Below, piece by piece: positions 32,874-41,605 of a stretch of DNA of 64,000 bases. The notes beneath the pieces are model-generated. The model made no database searches and was not told the origin of the DNA. It saw nothing but the letters and a program-made list of their open reading frames with translations. Position 1 is the stretch's first letter. Each line of letters opens with the position of its first letter. Origin of the DNA: JBAZWV01 sp964393325. Lineage in GTDB: Bacteria; Patescibacteriota; Patescibacteriia; 2-12-FULL-60-25. Position numbers and translations under genes: made by a program. The stretch lies in contig CAYMTE010000004.1 of assembly GCA_964393325.1 (NCBI GenBank), forward strand, positions 1 through 64,000, in the 5' to 3' direction.

Positions 32874-34313
32874 TTAAGCTCCGCACGCGGCATAGGCTCG
32901 CATTTTTCGAGAAAGAACATCGCCCGTGCATTCGGGGTCAATCTCGCACATGCCGCCGTATTGACAGAAGGTTTTGCACGGCGTGCTTCCTCTGTGATCT
33001 TTGATTTCCGCCACGAGACAGCCAAGTTGTCCTTCCCAGGTCATGAGCATGGGGACGGTGTAGCACACGCCGCCGCGCTTCACTCCGTGAAGTCCGTCCG
33101 CTGCAAAGCATACTTGGTAATGCGGTTTGGGGTATTTTGGATAAATCGTACATTGCCCGATACCTATTCCATGCGAGAATCTCCAATCTAATCCAAAATC
33201 TGGTGCCACATCCGTCAGCATATCGTCATTGACACGACTGCTTCCGATTTTTGCCCCGGTGTACGTCGTCCCTCCGTTCAGGAATTTTGCACGTGAAGGG
33301 ACTTGTGAGGGGGGCAATGGAGAGTCTTCGTCGTGCCCGATGGCATTCATCTTGCCGGCGGATTCGGTGAATACAATCGCCTTGGCGATGCAGGGGTCGA
33401 TACCGCCGGCTTTGGCGACTTTGTCGATGATAGCGTTTAGTTCCGCTTTTGGAATGGAGGTTCGTTGATCAAAGGGGTTATTCGGAAGTTGCCGCGTTGG
33501 CATCGTTCCTCCTTTTGCTTCTTGTAACGCCTGAGTGATCGAAGGATCCGGAACGAATTCGCTTTTTGCGGCTTGTTCTTGGAGTTTTTGCACGGTTTCA
33601 AACGGAATCGTTTCGATGATTTTGATTTCCACTGGTTTAAGTTGAAGGAGTTCTGGATTTACAGCGCCAAGAATAACGCGCGCAGCCAGAACGAGTGCGA
33701 GACCGATCAATGCGTCGACGATGAGGTCTTTTCCTTGTCGAACGCGTGCGCCGGTTTGTCCGAGAATCATGAGAAATCCGCCGTAGAGCACCATGATCGC
33801 GGCGGCGATGACGGCGATGCTGATCAGAAAGCGATACACGGCCGAGATGTACTGTGCGAGGAAGGGGATTTGGATGTTACGTCCGTTTTTCGTTGCGACG
33901 GTTGCAAAATCAAGGCCGGGAATTTGCACGTTGAGACTTGGTGGCGTGAGCTCGACATTTTTTTGTTCAGATGCCGGAGGAGGAGATTTGAGCGTCTCGA
34001 TATCAACGGGTCCGACGGCGCATATTCCGGAGGCAGACGTCGCTTTGGAGGCGCAGCCTGCTTCGGGATGTGTTGGTGGCGCGCAGTGATATCCATTTAA
34101 TGAGGGGTATGTTCCGGGAAGCTTCGCGCACGAGCTTCCGCCTTGTCCGGACGGCACATTCACGCACGTGTTTCCGCTTTGTGCGTCTTTCGCACACACA
34201 CAGCACGTAACGGTGACATTCGCATCTACGGATGCGAGCGCTGGGGACGCAAACGTCAACGCTCCGGTGAGCGCGACGATCGCAAGCGGAAGGGTTCGGA
34301 AGAATCTGCGCAT
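32874..34313 (-). CDS. VirB2-like membrane head fused to a lytic transglycosylase (SLT) domain
   Basis: 479 aa from ATG 34313 (MRRFFRTLPLAIVALTGAL, a signal peptide); the open frame further upstream overlaps the neighbouring gene and is not used. Cys-rich region with CCVC (37-40), linker LNVQIPGLDFAT, two TM helices (about 158-183 and 198-219) with GARVRQGKDLIVDALIGLAL between. C-terminal domain: IDPCIAKAIVFTESAG with catalytic Glu317 and HGIGIGQCTIYP (GxxQ-like), the goose-lysozyme/SLT pattern, with Cys additions. Start is 1 base after the upstream stop. Expected to cleave glycan strands without water. Confidence 0.78.
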   Translation of the reverse strand: MRRFFRTLPLAIVALTGALTFASPALASVDANVTVTCCVCAKDAQSGNTCVNVPSGQGGSSCAKLPGTYPSLNGYHCAPPTHPEAGCASKATSASGICAVGPVDIETLKSPPPASEQKNVELTPPSLNVQIPGLDFATVATKNGRNIQIPFLAQYISAVYRFLISIAVIAAAIMVLYGGFLMILGQTGARVRQGKDLIVDALIGLALVLAARVILGAVNPELLQLKPVEIKIIETIPFETVQKLQEQAAKSEFVPDPSITQALQEAKGGTMPTRQLPNNPFDQRTSIPKAELNAIIDKVAKAGGIDPCIAKAIVFTESAGKMNAIGHDEDSPLPPSQVPSRAKFLNGGTTYTGAKIGSSRVNDDMLTDVAPDFGLDWRFSHGIGIGQCTIYPKYPKPHYQVCFAADGLHGVKRGGVCYTVPMLMTWEGQLGCLVAEIKDHRGSTPCKTFCQYGGMCEIDPECTGDVLSRKMRAYAACGA

Positions 34314-34314
34314 A

Positions 34315-36303
34315 TTATGGCGTTCGACACACGCCGGATGGCGCCGTTGGTTTTGATTTTTTGCATACCTGTCCTTTACCGCAGTGCTCGTCGGTGATGC
34401 AGAGGAGGCCGGGTCTGATTTTATGACAGACGTTTGCCTGCGTACATGTATTCTTTTGGAATCCGTTTGGGTTGTCGCTCGGAGCACATCGGCACGCTTC
34501 TCCGGTATTGCATTCCGCATTGCTCGCGCAGGGCTCAAAGGCGAATGGACGCCAGACGTAGATCGGAAAAATTTTACTTCCTTTTTTCTTTGCGAGTTCA
34601 AGGAAGTAGTCCGGAGATGTTGAAGGAGGCCAGACGGCAACGCCGCCGACGGGAAGAACGAGTCCGACGTTGACGCGCGTTCCTGCTTGTCCGTCGCGTC
34701 CGCTCGAGCCCATTTCAAACCAGTTAAACGGGACGTCCTGTCGTCCGCCGGTGTACATGAGATTGTGAAGCCAGTTTTCTGATCCGACGGTAATAATGTC
34801 GCCAAAGCGTAGACCGCCGGCGGCATTCGCTTGTTGGACGTAGTCATCCCAGCTCATGGCGTGCCACACGACGATGTCTTTTCCTTCGGGGCGTTTGTCG
34901 CCGGCGAAGTTCGTTCCCATGGTGTAATACCCCGGTGTTCCTCGCGTAAGATTTTGCGGTCCGACAGCGCATGCATAGGCTTGAACGAGCGTTGTTCCGC
35001 AGTCGCCGCCGAAGACCCCGTGCTCTTCAAAATGATCGCCAAAGACGTCGTGATATTGTTGAAACACGGCTTTGTTGCAGCGCCCGCCTGGCATGAAGTC
35101 TTTGAAGAGTTCTTTTCGTTCCGCGAGCGCTTTTGCAAGGCCTTCTTTCGTGCCGTCGCTTGCGACACCTTTGTAATACTGACTTGAGATCGGTTCCCAT
35201 CGTCGAGCACAGTCCGCGTCCCACGCCGGATCTTTGCCGGCGAAGAGTTTGATGTTGTTGATGGCGTAGGGAGTATCGAGAGCCGTCCCGGTGATTTTTC
35301 CCGTCGCGAGCGTTGTGTATCCACCGCGGTAATACGCACACCCTTTTTCATCGACGCAAACCTTTTTCCACCCGAGCATCACGCGAACGAGCGCTTGAAT
35401 TTTTTCGTCGTACGTTTTGAGCTGTGAGGCTGCCGAAGGACTTGTGCAATAGGCACGCATGCGTTCTGGCGCGGTTCCTTTTGCAACAATGTCGTCAATC
35501 GAGACATTTTCCCCAACCTGCGGCGCGATGTTCGGGAGTGTGCCTCCGATCGGGGATTGCATGGCGCTCAATTCGTTTTGCGCGGCGTACTCTGCGTACT
35601 TAAAACCTGCTCCGCTTGTCGTCATGTATTTATAGTCTTCTGTCGTGATCGGGCGGATACGTAAGGGATTGAGCGCAAGAAGATCTGGATTGACGGTATA
35701 CAAAATAAGATAGCTGCAGAGCAGAATAATGAGGCCGATAACGGCATCTGTGATGATTTCTTTTCCCCGTTTGACGCTTGTGATGCTGGATCCGACGATA
35801 TATCTGAATCCGCCATAGACGATCATGATGGCTGCAGCAATCGAAGAGATGCCAACGAGATACGTGAAGACGGCGGCAATATATTGGGAAAGATAGGGGA
35901 TTGTCAGAAACCCGCCGCTTTCACCGAGTTTCGTTGCGAATGTAAGGCCGGGAATCTCTACGTTGAGTTTAGGGACGAGCGCGGGTTGCTGGACGACGTA
36001 TCCGGCGGGCTTTCCAAAATCCGTATCCGAAACGGGTGCTGCTGGGCAACGACCGCCGGGAACCGAGGGCGCGTTGCACTCTTCCTCTTTGAGCGTTGCG
36101 AGATCGCATTGTGCGTTCTTGAGCGATTCGTTTGTCGTGTTTGTGCGAAGATCATCGCAGGTTTTGTATACCGCGGTTGTGACGCATGCTTTTGCGTCCA
36201 CGTTGCCCGGTGGTGTGCAAACGCAGCAGAGCGCGAGCACACGAAAGGGAATCGTCCATCCAAGGAAGAGAAAGAGAAGTCCGATGGCACGAACCTTGTT
36301 CAT
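34315..36303 (-). CDS. VirB2-like membrane head fused to an NlpC/P60-like peptidase domain and Cys-rich tail
   Basis: 662 aa. Signal peptide (1-24), CCVC (26-29), linker LNVEIPGLTFAT, two TM helices (about 142-166 and 186-204) with KRGKEIITDAVIGLII between. The region 430-550 reads GGDCGTTLVQAYACA with a candidate nucleophile Cys435 and LRFGDIITVGSENWLHNLMYTGG with candidate His513, the Cys/GD/His order of NlpC/P60 or CHAP peptidases. A final Cys-rich module (592-660) looks like EGF/dickkopf repeats. The peptidase call is by motif order only. The ATG overlaps the DsbA-like gene stop by 4 nt. Confidence 0.65.
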   Translation of the reverse strand: MNKVRAIGLLFLFLGWTIPFRVLALCCVCTPPGNVDAKACVTTAVYKTCDDLRTNTTNESLKNAQCDLATLKEEECNAPSVPGGRCPAAPVSDTDFGKPAGYVVQQPALVPKLNVEIPGLTFATKLGESGGFLTIPYLSQYIAAVFTYLVGISSIAAAIMIVYGGFRYIVGSSITSVKRGKEIITDAVIGLIILLCSYLILYTVNPDLLALNPLRIRPITTEDYKYMTTSGAGFKYAEYAAQNELSAMQSPIGGTLPNIAPQVGENVSIDDIVAKGTAPERMRAYCTSPSAASQLKTYDEKIQALVRVMLGWKKVCVDEKGCAYYRGGYTTLATGKITGTALDTPYAINNIKLFAGKDPAWDADCARRWEPISSQYYKGVASDGTKEGLAKALAERKELFKDFMPGGRCNKAVFQQYHDVFGDHFEEHGVFGGDCGTTLVQAYACAVGPQNLTRGTPGYYTMGTNFAGDKRPEGKDIVVWHAMSWDDYVQQANAAGGLRFGDIITVGSENWLHNLMYTGGRQDVPFNWFEMGSSGRDGQAGTRVNVGLVLPVGGVAVWPPSTSPDYFLELAKKKGSKIFPIYVWRPFAFEPCASNAECNTGEACRCAPSDNPNGFQKNTCTQANVCHKIRPGLLCITDEHCGKGQVCKKSKPTAPSGVCRTP

Positions 36304-37001
36304 AGTGACGCCATTGCGTCGTCGATCGCCTTGGTTATCGCGGCGGCATCCATGAAGCCTTCAAACGCTTTTGTTCCGATAAACAAGAATGGCGCACTTG
36401 TGATTCCATCCGCCGAAGCTTCCTGTGCATCGCGAGTGATCATGGCTTGGAGTGAGGGGTCTTTGCGGCACGCGGTGAGGGCTTGGTTATTCAGATGGAG
36501 ACGCGCACCGATTTGGTTGTACACGCTGTTTTGAAGCGTAGGTGCGTCCATGAGCATGTCATACGCTTCCCAGAAACGTCCTTGTTGTTCAGCGCACCGT
36601 GCAAAGATTGCCGCGTTCATCGCTTCCGGATGAGCAGAGGTGATTGGATAGTCGCGCCACACGAAGCGAACTTTTCCGCCATACGGGGCGAGCGCGCGTC
36701 GAATTTCTGGTGCAAGCTGCTTGCAGTATTCGCATTGAAAATCGCCGTATTCGATGACTGAGACGACCGATGTTGCGGCGCCGTATCGGAGCGGATCTTG
36801 CGCGCGAATCGCCGGAGGTCTCATTGAATCAAGGGGGATCTGTTTGGGGAGCAGGTTATTGATGATGTCTTGCGGGACGGCGCCAACGCGAAAATGATTT
36901 TCAGAAAAACGGATGCGCCACCACACGTATCCGGACGTCAGGAGGCTGAAAAAGAGAACGATGGCTCCAAGAAGGAGGAGGCGTTGTTTACTTAAAAACA
37001 T
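36300..37001 (-). CDS. Membrane-anchored DsbA-like thiol oxidoreductase
   Basis: 233 aa. One N-terminal TM helix (LLLLGAIVLFFSLLTSGYVW), then a thioredoxin fold with VIEYGDFQCEYCKQLAPEI (active CEYC), FVWRDYPITSAHPEA and the cis-Pro loop ITSAPFLFIG. These are the BdbD/DsbA features of an extracytoplasmic disulfide-forming or isomerising enzyme. It directly precedes, with overlap, three Cys-rich secreted proteins, which are its probable substrates. No DsbB partner lies nearby. Confidence 0.88.
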   Translation of the reverse strand: MFLSKQRLLLLGAIVLFFSLLTSGYVWWRIRFSENHFRVGAVPQDIINNLLPKQIPLDSMRPPAIRAQDPLRYGAATSVVSVIEYGDFQCEYCKQLAPEIRRALAPYGGKVRFVWRDYPITSAHPEAMNAAIFARCAEQQGRFWEAYDMLMDAPTLQNSVYNQIGARLHLNNQALTACRKDPSLQAMITRDAQEASADGITSAPFLFIGTKAFEGFMDAAAITKAIDDAMASL

Positions 37002-37005
37002 ACGA

Positions 37006-38241
37006 CTAGGGTGTCAGCGTATACTCGTAGAGTCGTCCGGTGAGCGCGTCTGTAAACAGGAGTTTGGAATGGTCGGATGACACCATCGGGTGTTGAATCG
37101 GGTAAATCTGGTCTGGCGTATTAATTTTGACGGAGACGCCGGTACGCAGGTCGATTTTGTACACGTCATCGGGAACGCTTGCGAATCGTTCGGGCGCAAG
37201 CCCGGCGCCGACGTCGAGAGATTGAGGAACGCCACAATACAGCGTATTTTCATCTTGCCAGGCACATTTATCCGCCCACGTGGCGAGATTGAGACCGCGT
37301 CGATTCTCGCCGATCGCGTCACCCGACCCACCGCTTACCCAGAGCGACGGGCGAAGTTGATCTCGTTCATGGTAGACGCTGTAGAGGACTTGTTTGCCTG
37401 ATGGTGACCAATTTGGGAGGAACCCGCGACCCGGAACGATAAGGGATTTGAAATTTTCATGATTTTCCCCGATCAGGTACACCTCTTGTGCGCCATCGGC
37501 TTGCGGACGGCCGGTTTCGGAGAAGGCGATAACCTGGTTGTTTGGAGACCAGCTCACGTTGACTTTTGATCCATTATTGCCGAGCTGTTCCACGGCACGA
37601 GCTTCGTTGCCATCTGCGTTTGAGACGAAGAGGAAACGGTTAGACGGATCAAGACCGATGGATTTTGCCGCGAGCCGCTCATCATCGGGTGAGAAGCTGA
37701 ATCCCTCCCAGTGCTGTGGAAGCGTGACCTGTCGTTTTTGATTGAAATCGTAGTAAATGTTTCGTCCGTCCGGAAATTCCAAAATCGCTTTATCTGTTTT
37801 GTGGGCCCAGCTCACCGTGTCGACATTGAAAAATTGTTTGTCGGAGAGCGATGTAATTGATCCGTCGGCGTTTACGCGATAAAAACGTCCGTCTTCCGGG
37901 CTGTAGAATCGCGCGCCGCTTTTATCCGCGGTCGGCACAATGGCCTGTGTGATCGAATCGCGAAGAAGAACTGTTCGGGCTTCTTGTGTCGTCGGCTGTT
38001 GCCCGGGAACCGTTGTGGCGCCAGGGAGTGTTCCGGGTGTCGTCGGCGTCGTCGAAGGTCGCGTACCACCCGTTCCCGCGGTGGGAAGCGTGCCGCCTGG
38101 CGTTGTGGGCGTTGTGGGCGTGGACGGCGCTTGCGGTGAGATGAGCGGCTGGTAGAAAAATATGTAGAGCCCGATACCAATCGCGAGCGAAAGAAGAATG
38201 AAAATCGATGCGAACAGGATTTTTTTTGTCCGGTCGGTCAT
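37006..38241 (-). CDS. Membrane-anchored TolB/WD40-like beta-propeller protein
   Basis: 411 aa from ATG 38241. One N-terminal TM helix (ILFASIFILLSLAIGIGLYI), a Pro/Thr/Gly-rich linker (about 35-85), then a propeller with repeats such as VSWSPNNQVIAFSETG, FLPNWSPSGKQVLYSVY and HPMVSSDHSKLLFTD. TolB-like propellers mediate protein contacts at the envelope. Placed 4 bases before the DsbA-like gene in the same run as the three hydrolases, so it may be a scaffold for them. Confidence 0.75.
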   Translation of the reverse strand: MTDRTKKILFASIFILLSLAIGIGLYIFFYQPLISPQAPSTPTTPTTPGGTLPTAGTGGTRPSTTPTTPGTLPGATTVPGQQPTTQEARTVLLRDSITQAIVPTADKSGARFYSPEDGRFYRVNADGSITSLSDKQFFNVDTVSWAHKTDKAILEFPDGRNIYYDFNQKRQVTLPQHWEGFSFSPDDERLAAKSIGLDPSNRFLFVSNADGNEARAVEQLGNNGSKVNVSWSPNNQVIAFSETGRPQADGAQEVYLIGENHENFKSLIVPGRGFLPNWSPSGKQVLYSVYHERDQLRPSLWVSGGSGDAIGENRRGLNLATWADKCAWQDENTLYCGVPQSLDVGAGLAPERFASVPDDVYKIDLRTGVSVKINTPDQIYPIQHPMVSSDHSKLLFTDALTGRLYEYTLTP

Positions 38242-38280
38242 ACCGGAGTAGTGTAGCACACGAGCGGGACGCCGGATGGA

Positions 38281-39117
38281 TCAGATGATTGTGCCGAGCG
38301 CTTGTAGAATGGCGGAGATGAGACTGTAGAGGAACCCGACCACGATGAGGAGAACGATCGCGACGAGAATGTGGAGAAGCACAAGCTCGACGATTTCAAA
38401 GAATCGTAATTCTGGTACGGCTTTGCTTTTAAACGCGATTTGATTCACGAGTTGAATATCTTGAATGATCATCGGAACGACGAGCGTTTCTGATGTCGCT
38501 GCTTTTGCGCTGTCCCAAGCGGATTTTACGGCGAGTTCTTCAACCTCATCTCCGCCGCCTCCCGTGAGGGATGGGGCTTTCTCTTGAGAACGTAATCGAT
38601 CGCGAATACGCTGATACACGCCGGGTTGCTGAATGTCGGATTCTTCCGGCGAGGGTCCTTCCTGGTCGGCGATTTCTGGTCGTCTCTTCTCTTGTCCGCG
38701 CCCCTCTTGTCCCGCACCGTCTTCTGACGGACCGGGGATCGCGGGTGCGCCTACGAATTGTTCTGCTGTCTCGCGCATTTTTGCTTCTCTTGTCCGTTGA
38801 CGCTCGAGTTCCATGACCGTTGAGGGGAGCCCTTCCTCGTCTTCTGCGCCTTCTGTTGTGTATGAGCGTGGAGGAAGTTCAAGAGGGGAGCGTTGCGTTT
38901 GCGATAGATCGCTGGAATCCTCGAGATCCCCGTATGCATCATTGTCGTTTGCTGTAAGGGAGGAAGTGTATTGATCGTTATCATTCGCTGCGAGGGACGC
39001 GGCGTATTGATTGTTATTGTTCGCGGCAACGGATGAGCGGTATTGATCTTGAAAACGCCGCGCGTTTAATTCGCTTGCAAACGCGGCTTCGCGTCGTGCT
39101 GCTCCTCCTTGTGCCAT
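38281..39117 (-). CDS. Tail-anchored protein with Asn/Asp tandem repeats
   Basis: 278 aa. Residues 26-61 are three 12-residue repeats of the form Y-x-S-S-L-x-A-N-D-N-D-Q. A long, charged, low-complexity middle follows, and one or two C-terminal TM helices (LLHILVAIVLLIVVGFLYSL) end the protein. No family recognised; composition resembles the unknown coiled-coil proteins at 58-62 kb. It begins 9 bases after the Clp ATPase gene. Confidence 0.6.
   Translation of the reverse strand: MAQGGAARREAAFASELNARRFQDQYRSSVAANNNNQYAASLAANDNDQYTSSLTANDNDAYGDLEDSSDLSQTQRSPLELPPRSYTTEGAEDEEGLPSTVMELERQRTREAKMRETAEQFVGAPAIPGPSEDGAGQEGRGQEKRRPEIADQEGPSPEESDIQQPGVYQRIRDRLRSQEKAPSLTGGGGDEVEELAVKSAWDSAKAATSETLVVPMIIQDIQLVNQIAFKSKAVPELRFFEIVELVLLHILVAIVLLIVVGFLYSLISAILQALGTII
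38935..39042 (-). repeat. Three 36-bp in-frame tandem repeats
   Basis: Encodes YRSSVAANNNNQ, YAASLAANDNDQ and YTSSLTANDNDA. The period is an exact 12 codons and differences are mostly conservative, so copy number can change without frameshift. Confidence 0.75.
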
Positions 39118-39126
39118 AGGGAATGA

Positions 39127-41595
39127 TTATGTCGCGTGAAGGTTCTTTCCTGCCTTAAAGGTAATTTTTCGTTTCGCGGGTTTTTCGGTGAGGAGTCTTC
39201 CGATGGCGGAGGTGACCTCGCGTTCGACGAGACGTCGGATGGCGCGAGCACCTTCTTCGGGCGGGAGCGGTTGGTTCATGAGCCATTCGAGAACGTCGTC
39301 TCCGGCGTGGCAGGCGACGTGTTGTGTTCGTTCCACGCGGGCGAGAATGTCGGTGACGTGACGCTGTAGGATTTCTTTCAAGTGATCTCTCGATAATGGG
39401 TTGAAGACAACGATGCGGTCAAGTCGGTTGAGAAGTTCTGGGCGGAACTGTGCAGCAAGTTCTTGTCGTACGACCTGGTCGAAATGCATATCGGTGTCGC
39501 CAAAACCGAGGGCTTTTTTCCCGAGTTGGTCTGATCCGACGTTTGACGTAAGGATGATGTACGCATGACGGAACGGAATTGTACGACCGCTCCCATCGCT
39601 GATGTGTCCATCTTCAAGAATTTGAAGAAGGAGATTTTGAACATCAGGGTGCGCTTTTTCGAATTCATCAAACAGCACGACCGCGTGCGGACGTTTGCGA
39701 ATCGCGTCTGTGAGTTTCGTATTTTCTCTGTATCCAACGTATCCGGCCGGTGAGCCGACGAGCTTCGAAACGGTGTGACCTTCGGAGAACTCCGACATGT
39801 CGATTTTGATGAGCGCGTCTTCGCGACCGAAGAGCTCGCGTGCCAAGGCTCGTGCGGATTCCGTTTTTCCTGTTCCCGACGGGCCGACGAGCATGACGGC
39901 CGCTTTTGGTCGTCGTTCATCCGTGAGGCCAAGTCGCGCACGACGAATGACGTCGGAAATTTCTTTTAGTGCGGCGTCCTGACCGAGAACGGTTCGTTGG
40001 AGCGCCATTTCGAGGTGGGCGAGTCGTTCACGTTCGGTGGAGAGAATGGTTGTGAGCGGGACGTTTGCCATGCGCGCAACGATTGCGGCGACATCGCGAC
40101 CCGTGACAAGCGGCGTGTATTTTTCGCGATCCGTATGGAGTTTTGCGGCAAGCGTTTCACGTTCGCTGCGCAGGCGTTCCGCGTCTTGATCTGCGCTGTT
40201 CGCGTCTTGCAGGCGTCCTTCTTCAACGGCAGCTTCCTTTGTTTCATTCGCTGCTTGAATTGCAACGTCGAGCGCGGCGAGTCGCTCAAGCGCGTCTCGC
40301 GAGGTGCGCTTTGCGACAACGGAAGCAGCGGATTCATCGAGCAGGTCGATGGCTTTATCGGGGAAGAGGCGATCGGTGAGATATCGTTCAGCAAGATCAA
40401 CCGCGACACGAAGCGTTTCGGGCGCATATTCAATGCCGTGATGGGAGGCGTAGCGCGACTGTAATCCTTGCAGCATGGCGAGTGTTGCCTCGGCAGTCGG
40501 TTCTTCAACGGAGACGGTTTGAAATCGTCGTTCGAGCGCCGCGTCCGGTTCAATATGTTTCTTGTATTCCGCCCACGTCGTCGCACCAATGCAGTGAATT
40601 TCGCCACGCGCGAGCGCTGGTTTGAGGATATTCGCCGCATCAAGCGATCCCGTGGTTGATCCGGCGCCAACGATTGTGTGAATTTCATCAATGAAGAGAA
40701 TCGCGTTTGGATCGTGCTTCGCCTCTTCGACGATTTGTTTTAAGCGCGCTTCAAATTCACCGCGATACATCGTACCGGCGACGGTCAGGGCGAGATCGAG
40801 CGACAAAATTCGTTTTCCAAAGAGACAATCCGGAACATCTCCGCTCGCCAACCGTTTTGCGAGTCCTTCAACAATCGCCGTTTTTCCGACGCCGGGATCA
40901 CCGAGGAGGATTGGATTGTTTTTTGTGCGACGGCAAAGAATCTCAATGACGCGTTCAAGTTCGCGTTCACGGCCAATCACGGGATCGAGCGTGTCGGCAT
41001 GTTCCGGCTTGGTGAGTTCGCGGGCGAACGTCTCAAGCGCGGAGGCGCGCACTTGTCGTTGTGTTGGACCGCGCATGGCAGACGGCGTCGACGATGCCAC
41101 GTCTTCGTCGGGTTCGGGGATTTCTTGCGAGGAGAGGTCTGGAAACCGCGAGGTTGATTTTAATACGGAGAGCGTTTGCTCGCGTAGCATCGAAACGCTG
41201 ATACCTTGGGATTCAAAATACGCGAGAAGCGTCGGGTCTTCTGTGGCGAGTAACGCAGAAAGCAAGTGCTCCGTTCCAATGTACTTGTGTTCGTAGAGAT
41301 GCGCCGTAAGGACACATTTTTCTACGATGCGTTTGACGGCTGGGGAGAGATCCGGTGTTGCGACGGGAACTGGAGAGCTCGGCGATCCTCGGAAATGGGA
41401 TTCAGCGGCTTCGAGACCGCATCCGGCTTTTAAGAGAATTTCTGATCCGATTGATCCTTTTTCGTGCAAAAGACCGACGATCAAATCGCCGGGTTCGATA
41501 CGCTCTCGTCCTTGCGTTACGGCAAATGTCAGCGCTTTTTGGAGCGCTTCTTTGAGGTGTGTCGTAAATCGATCGAGAAGGTCAGGGGCAATCAT
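39127..41595 (-). CDS. clpC: Clp ATPase, ClpC/ClpA type unfoldase
   Basis: 822 aa. A Clp-N repeat domain (1-145), AAA-1 with GDPGVGKT (232-239) and ATTWAEYKKHI, a middle segment of about 70 residues with only weak UVR-like character, AAA-2 with GPSGTGKT and FDEFEKAHPDVQNLLLQILE, and the D2 C-terminal domain. It unfolds proteins for the ClpP protease; ClpP is not in the window. Genes for HtpX and LemA precede it with gaps of 10 and 0 bases, making a protein quality-control block. Confidence 0.92.
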   Translation of the reverse strand: MIAPDLLDRFTTHLKEALQKALTFAVTQGRERIEPGDLIVGLLHEKGSIGSEILLKAGCGLEAAESHFRGSPSSPVPVATPDLSPAVKRIVEKCVLTAHLYEHKYIGTEHLLSALLATEDPTLLAYFESQGISVSMLREQTLSVLKSTSRFPDLSSQEIPEPDEDVASSTPSAMRGPTQRQVRASALETFARELTKPEHADTLDPVIGRERELERVIEILCRRTKNNPILLGDPGVGKTAIVEGLAKRLASGDVPDCLFGKRILSLDLALTVAGTMYRGEFEARLKQIVEEAKHDPNAILFIDEIHTIVGAGSTTGSLDAANILKPALARGEIHCIGATTWAEYKKHIEPDAALERRFQTVSVEEPTAEATLAMLQGLQSRYASHHGIEYAPETLRVAVDLAERYLTDRLFPDKAIDLLDESAASVVAKRTSRDALERLAALDVAIQAANETKEAAVEEGRLQDANSADQDAERLRSERETLAAKLHTDREKYTPLVTGRDVAAIVARMANVPLTTILSTERERLAHLEMALQRTVLGQDAALKEISDVIRRARLGLTDERRPKAAVMLVGPSGTGKTESARALARELFGREDALIKIDMSEFSEGHTVSKLVGSPAGYVGYRENTKLTDAIRKRPHAVVLFDEFEKAHPDVQNLLLQILEDGHISDGSGRTIPFRHAYIILTSNVGSDQLGKKALGFGDTDMHFDQVVRQELAAQFRPELLNRLDRIVVFNPLSRDHLKEILQRHVTDILARVERTQHVACHAGDDVLEWLMNQPLPPEEGARAIRRLVEREVTSAIGRLLTEKPAKRKITFKAGKNLHAT

Positions 41596-41605
41596 GGTCG
41601 TGTGC

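Noticed and set aside
34314..34847. N-terminal extension of the SLT-type protein
   Set aside because: The extension is antisense-like low-complexity sequence overlapping the next gene, whereas ATG 34313 gives a clear signal peptide.
31125..36303. A complete conjugative or type IV secretion locus
   Set aside because: Only VirB2-like heads are present; no VirB4, VirB6, VirB8-10, VirD4 or relaxase gene lies nearby.
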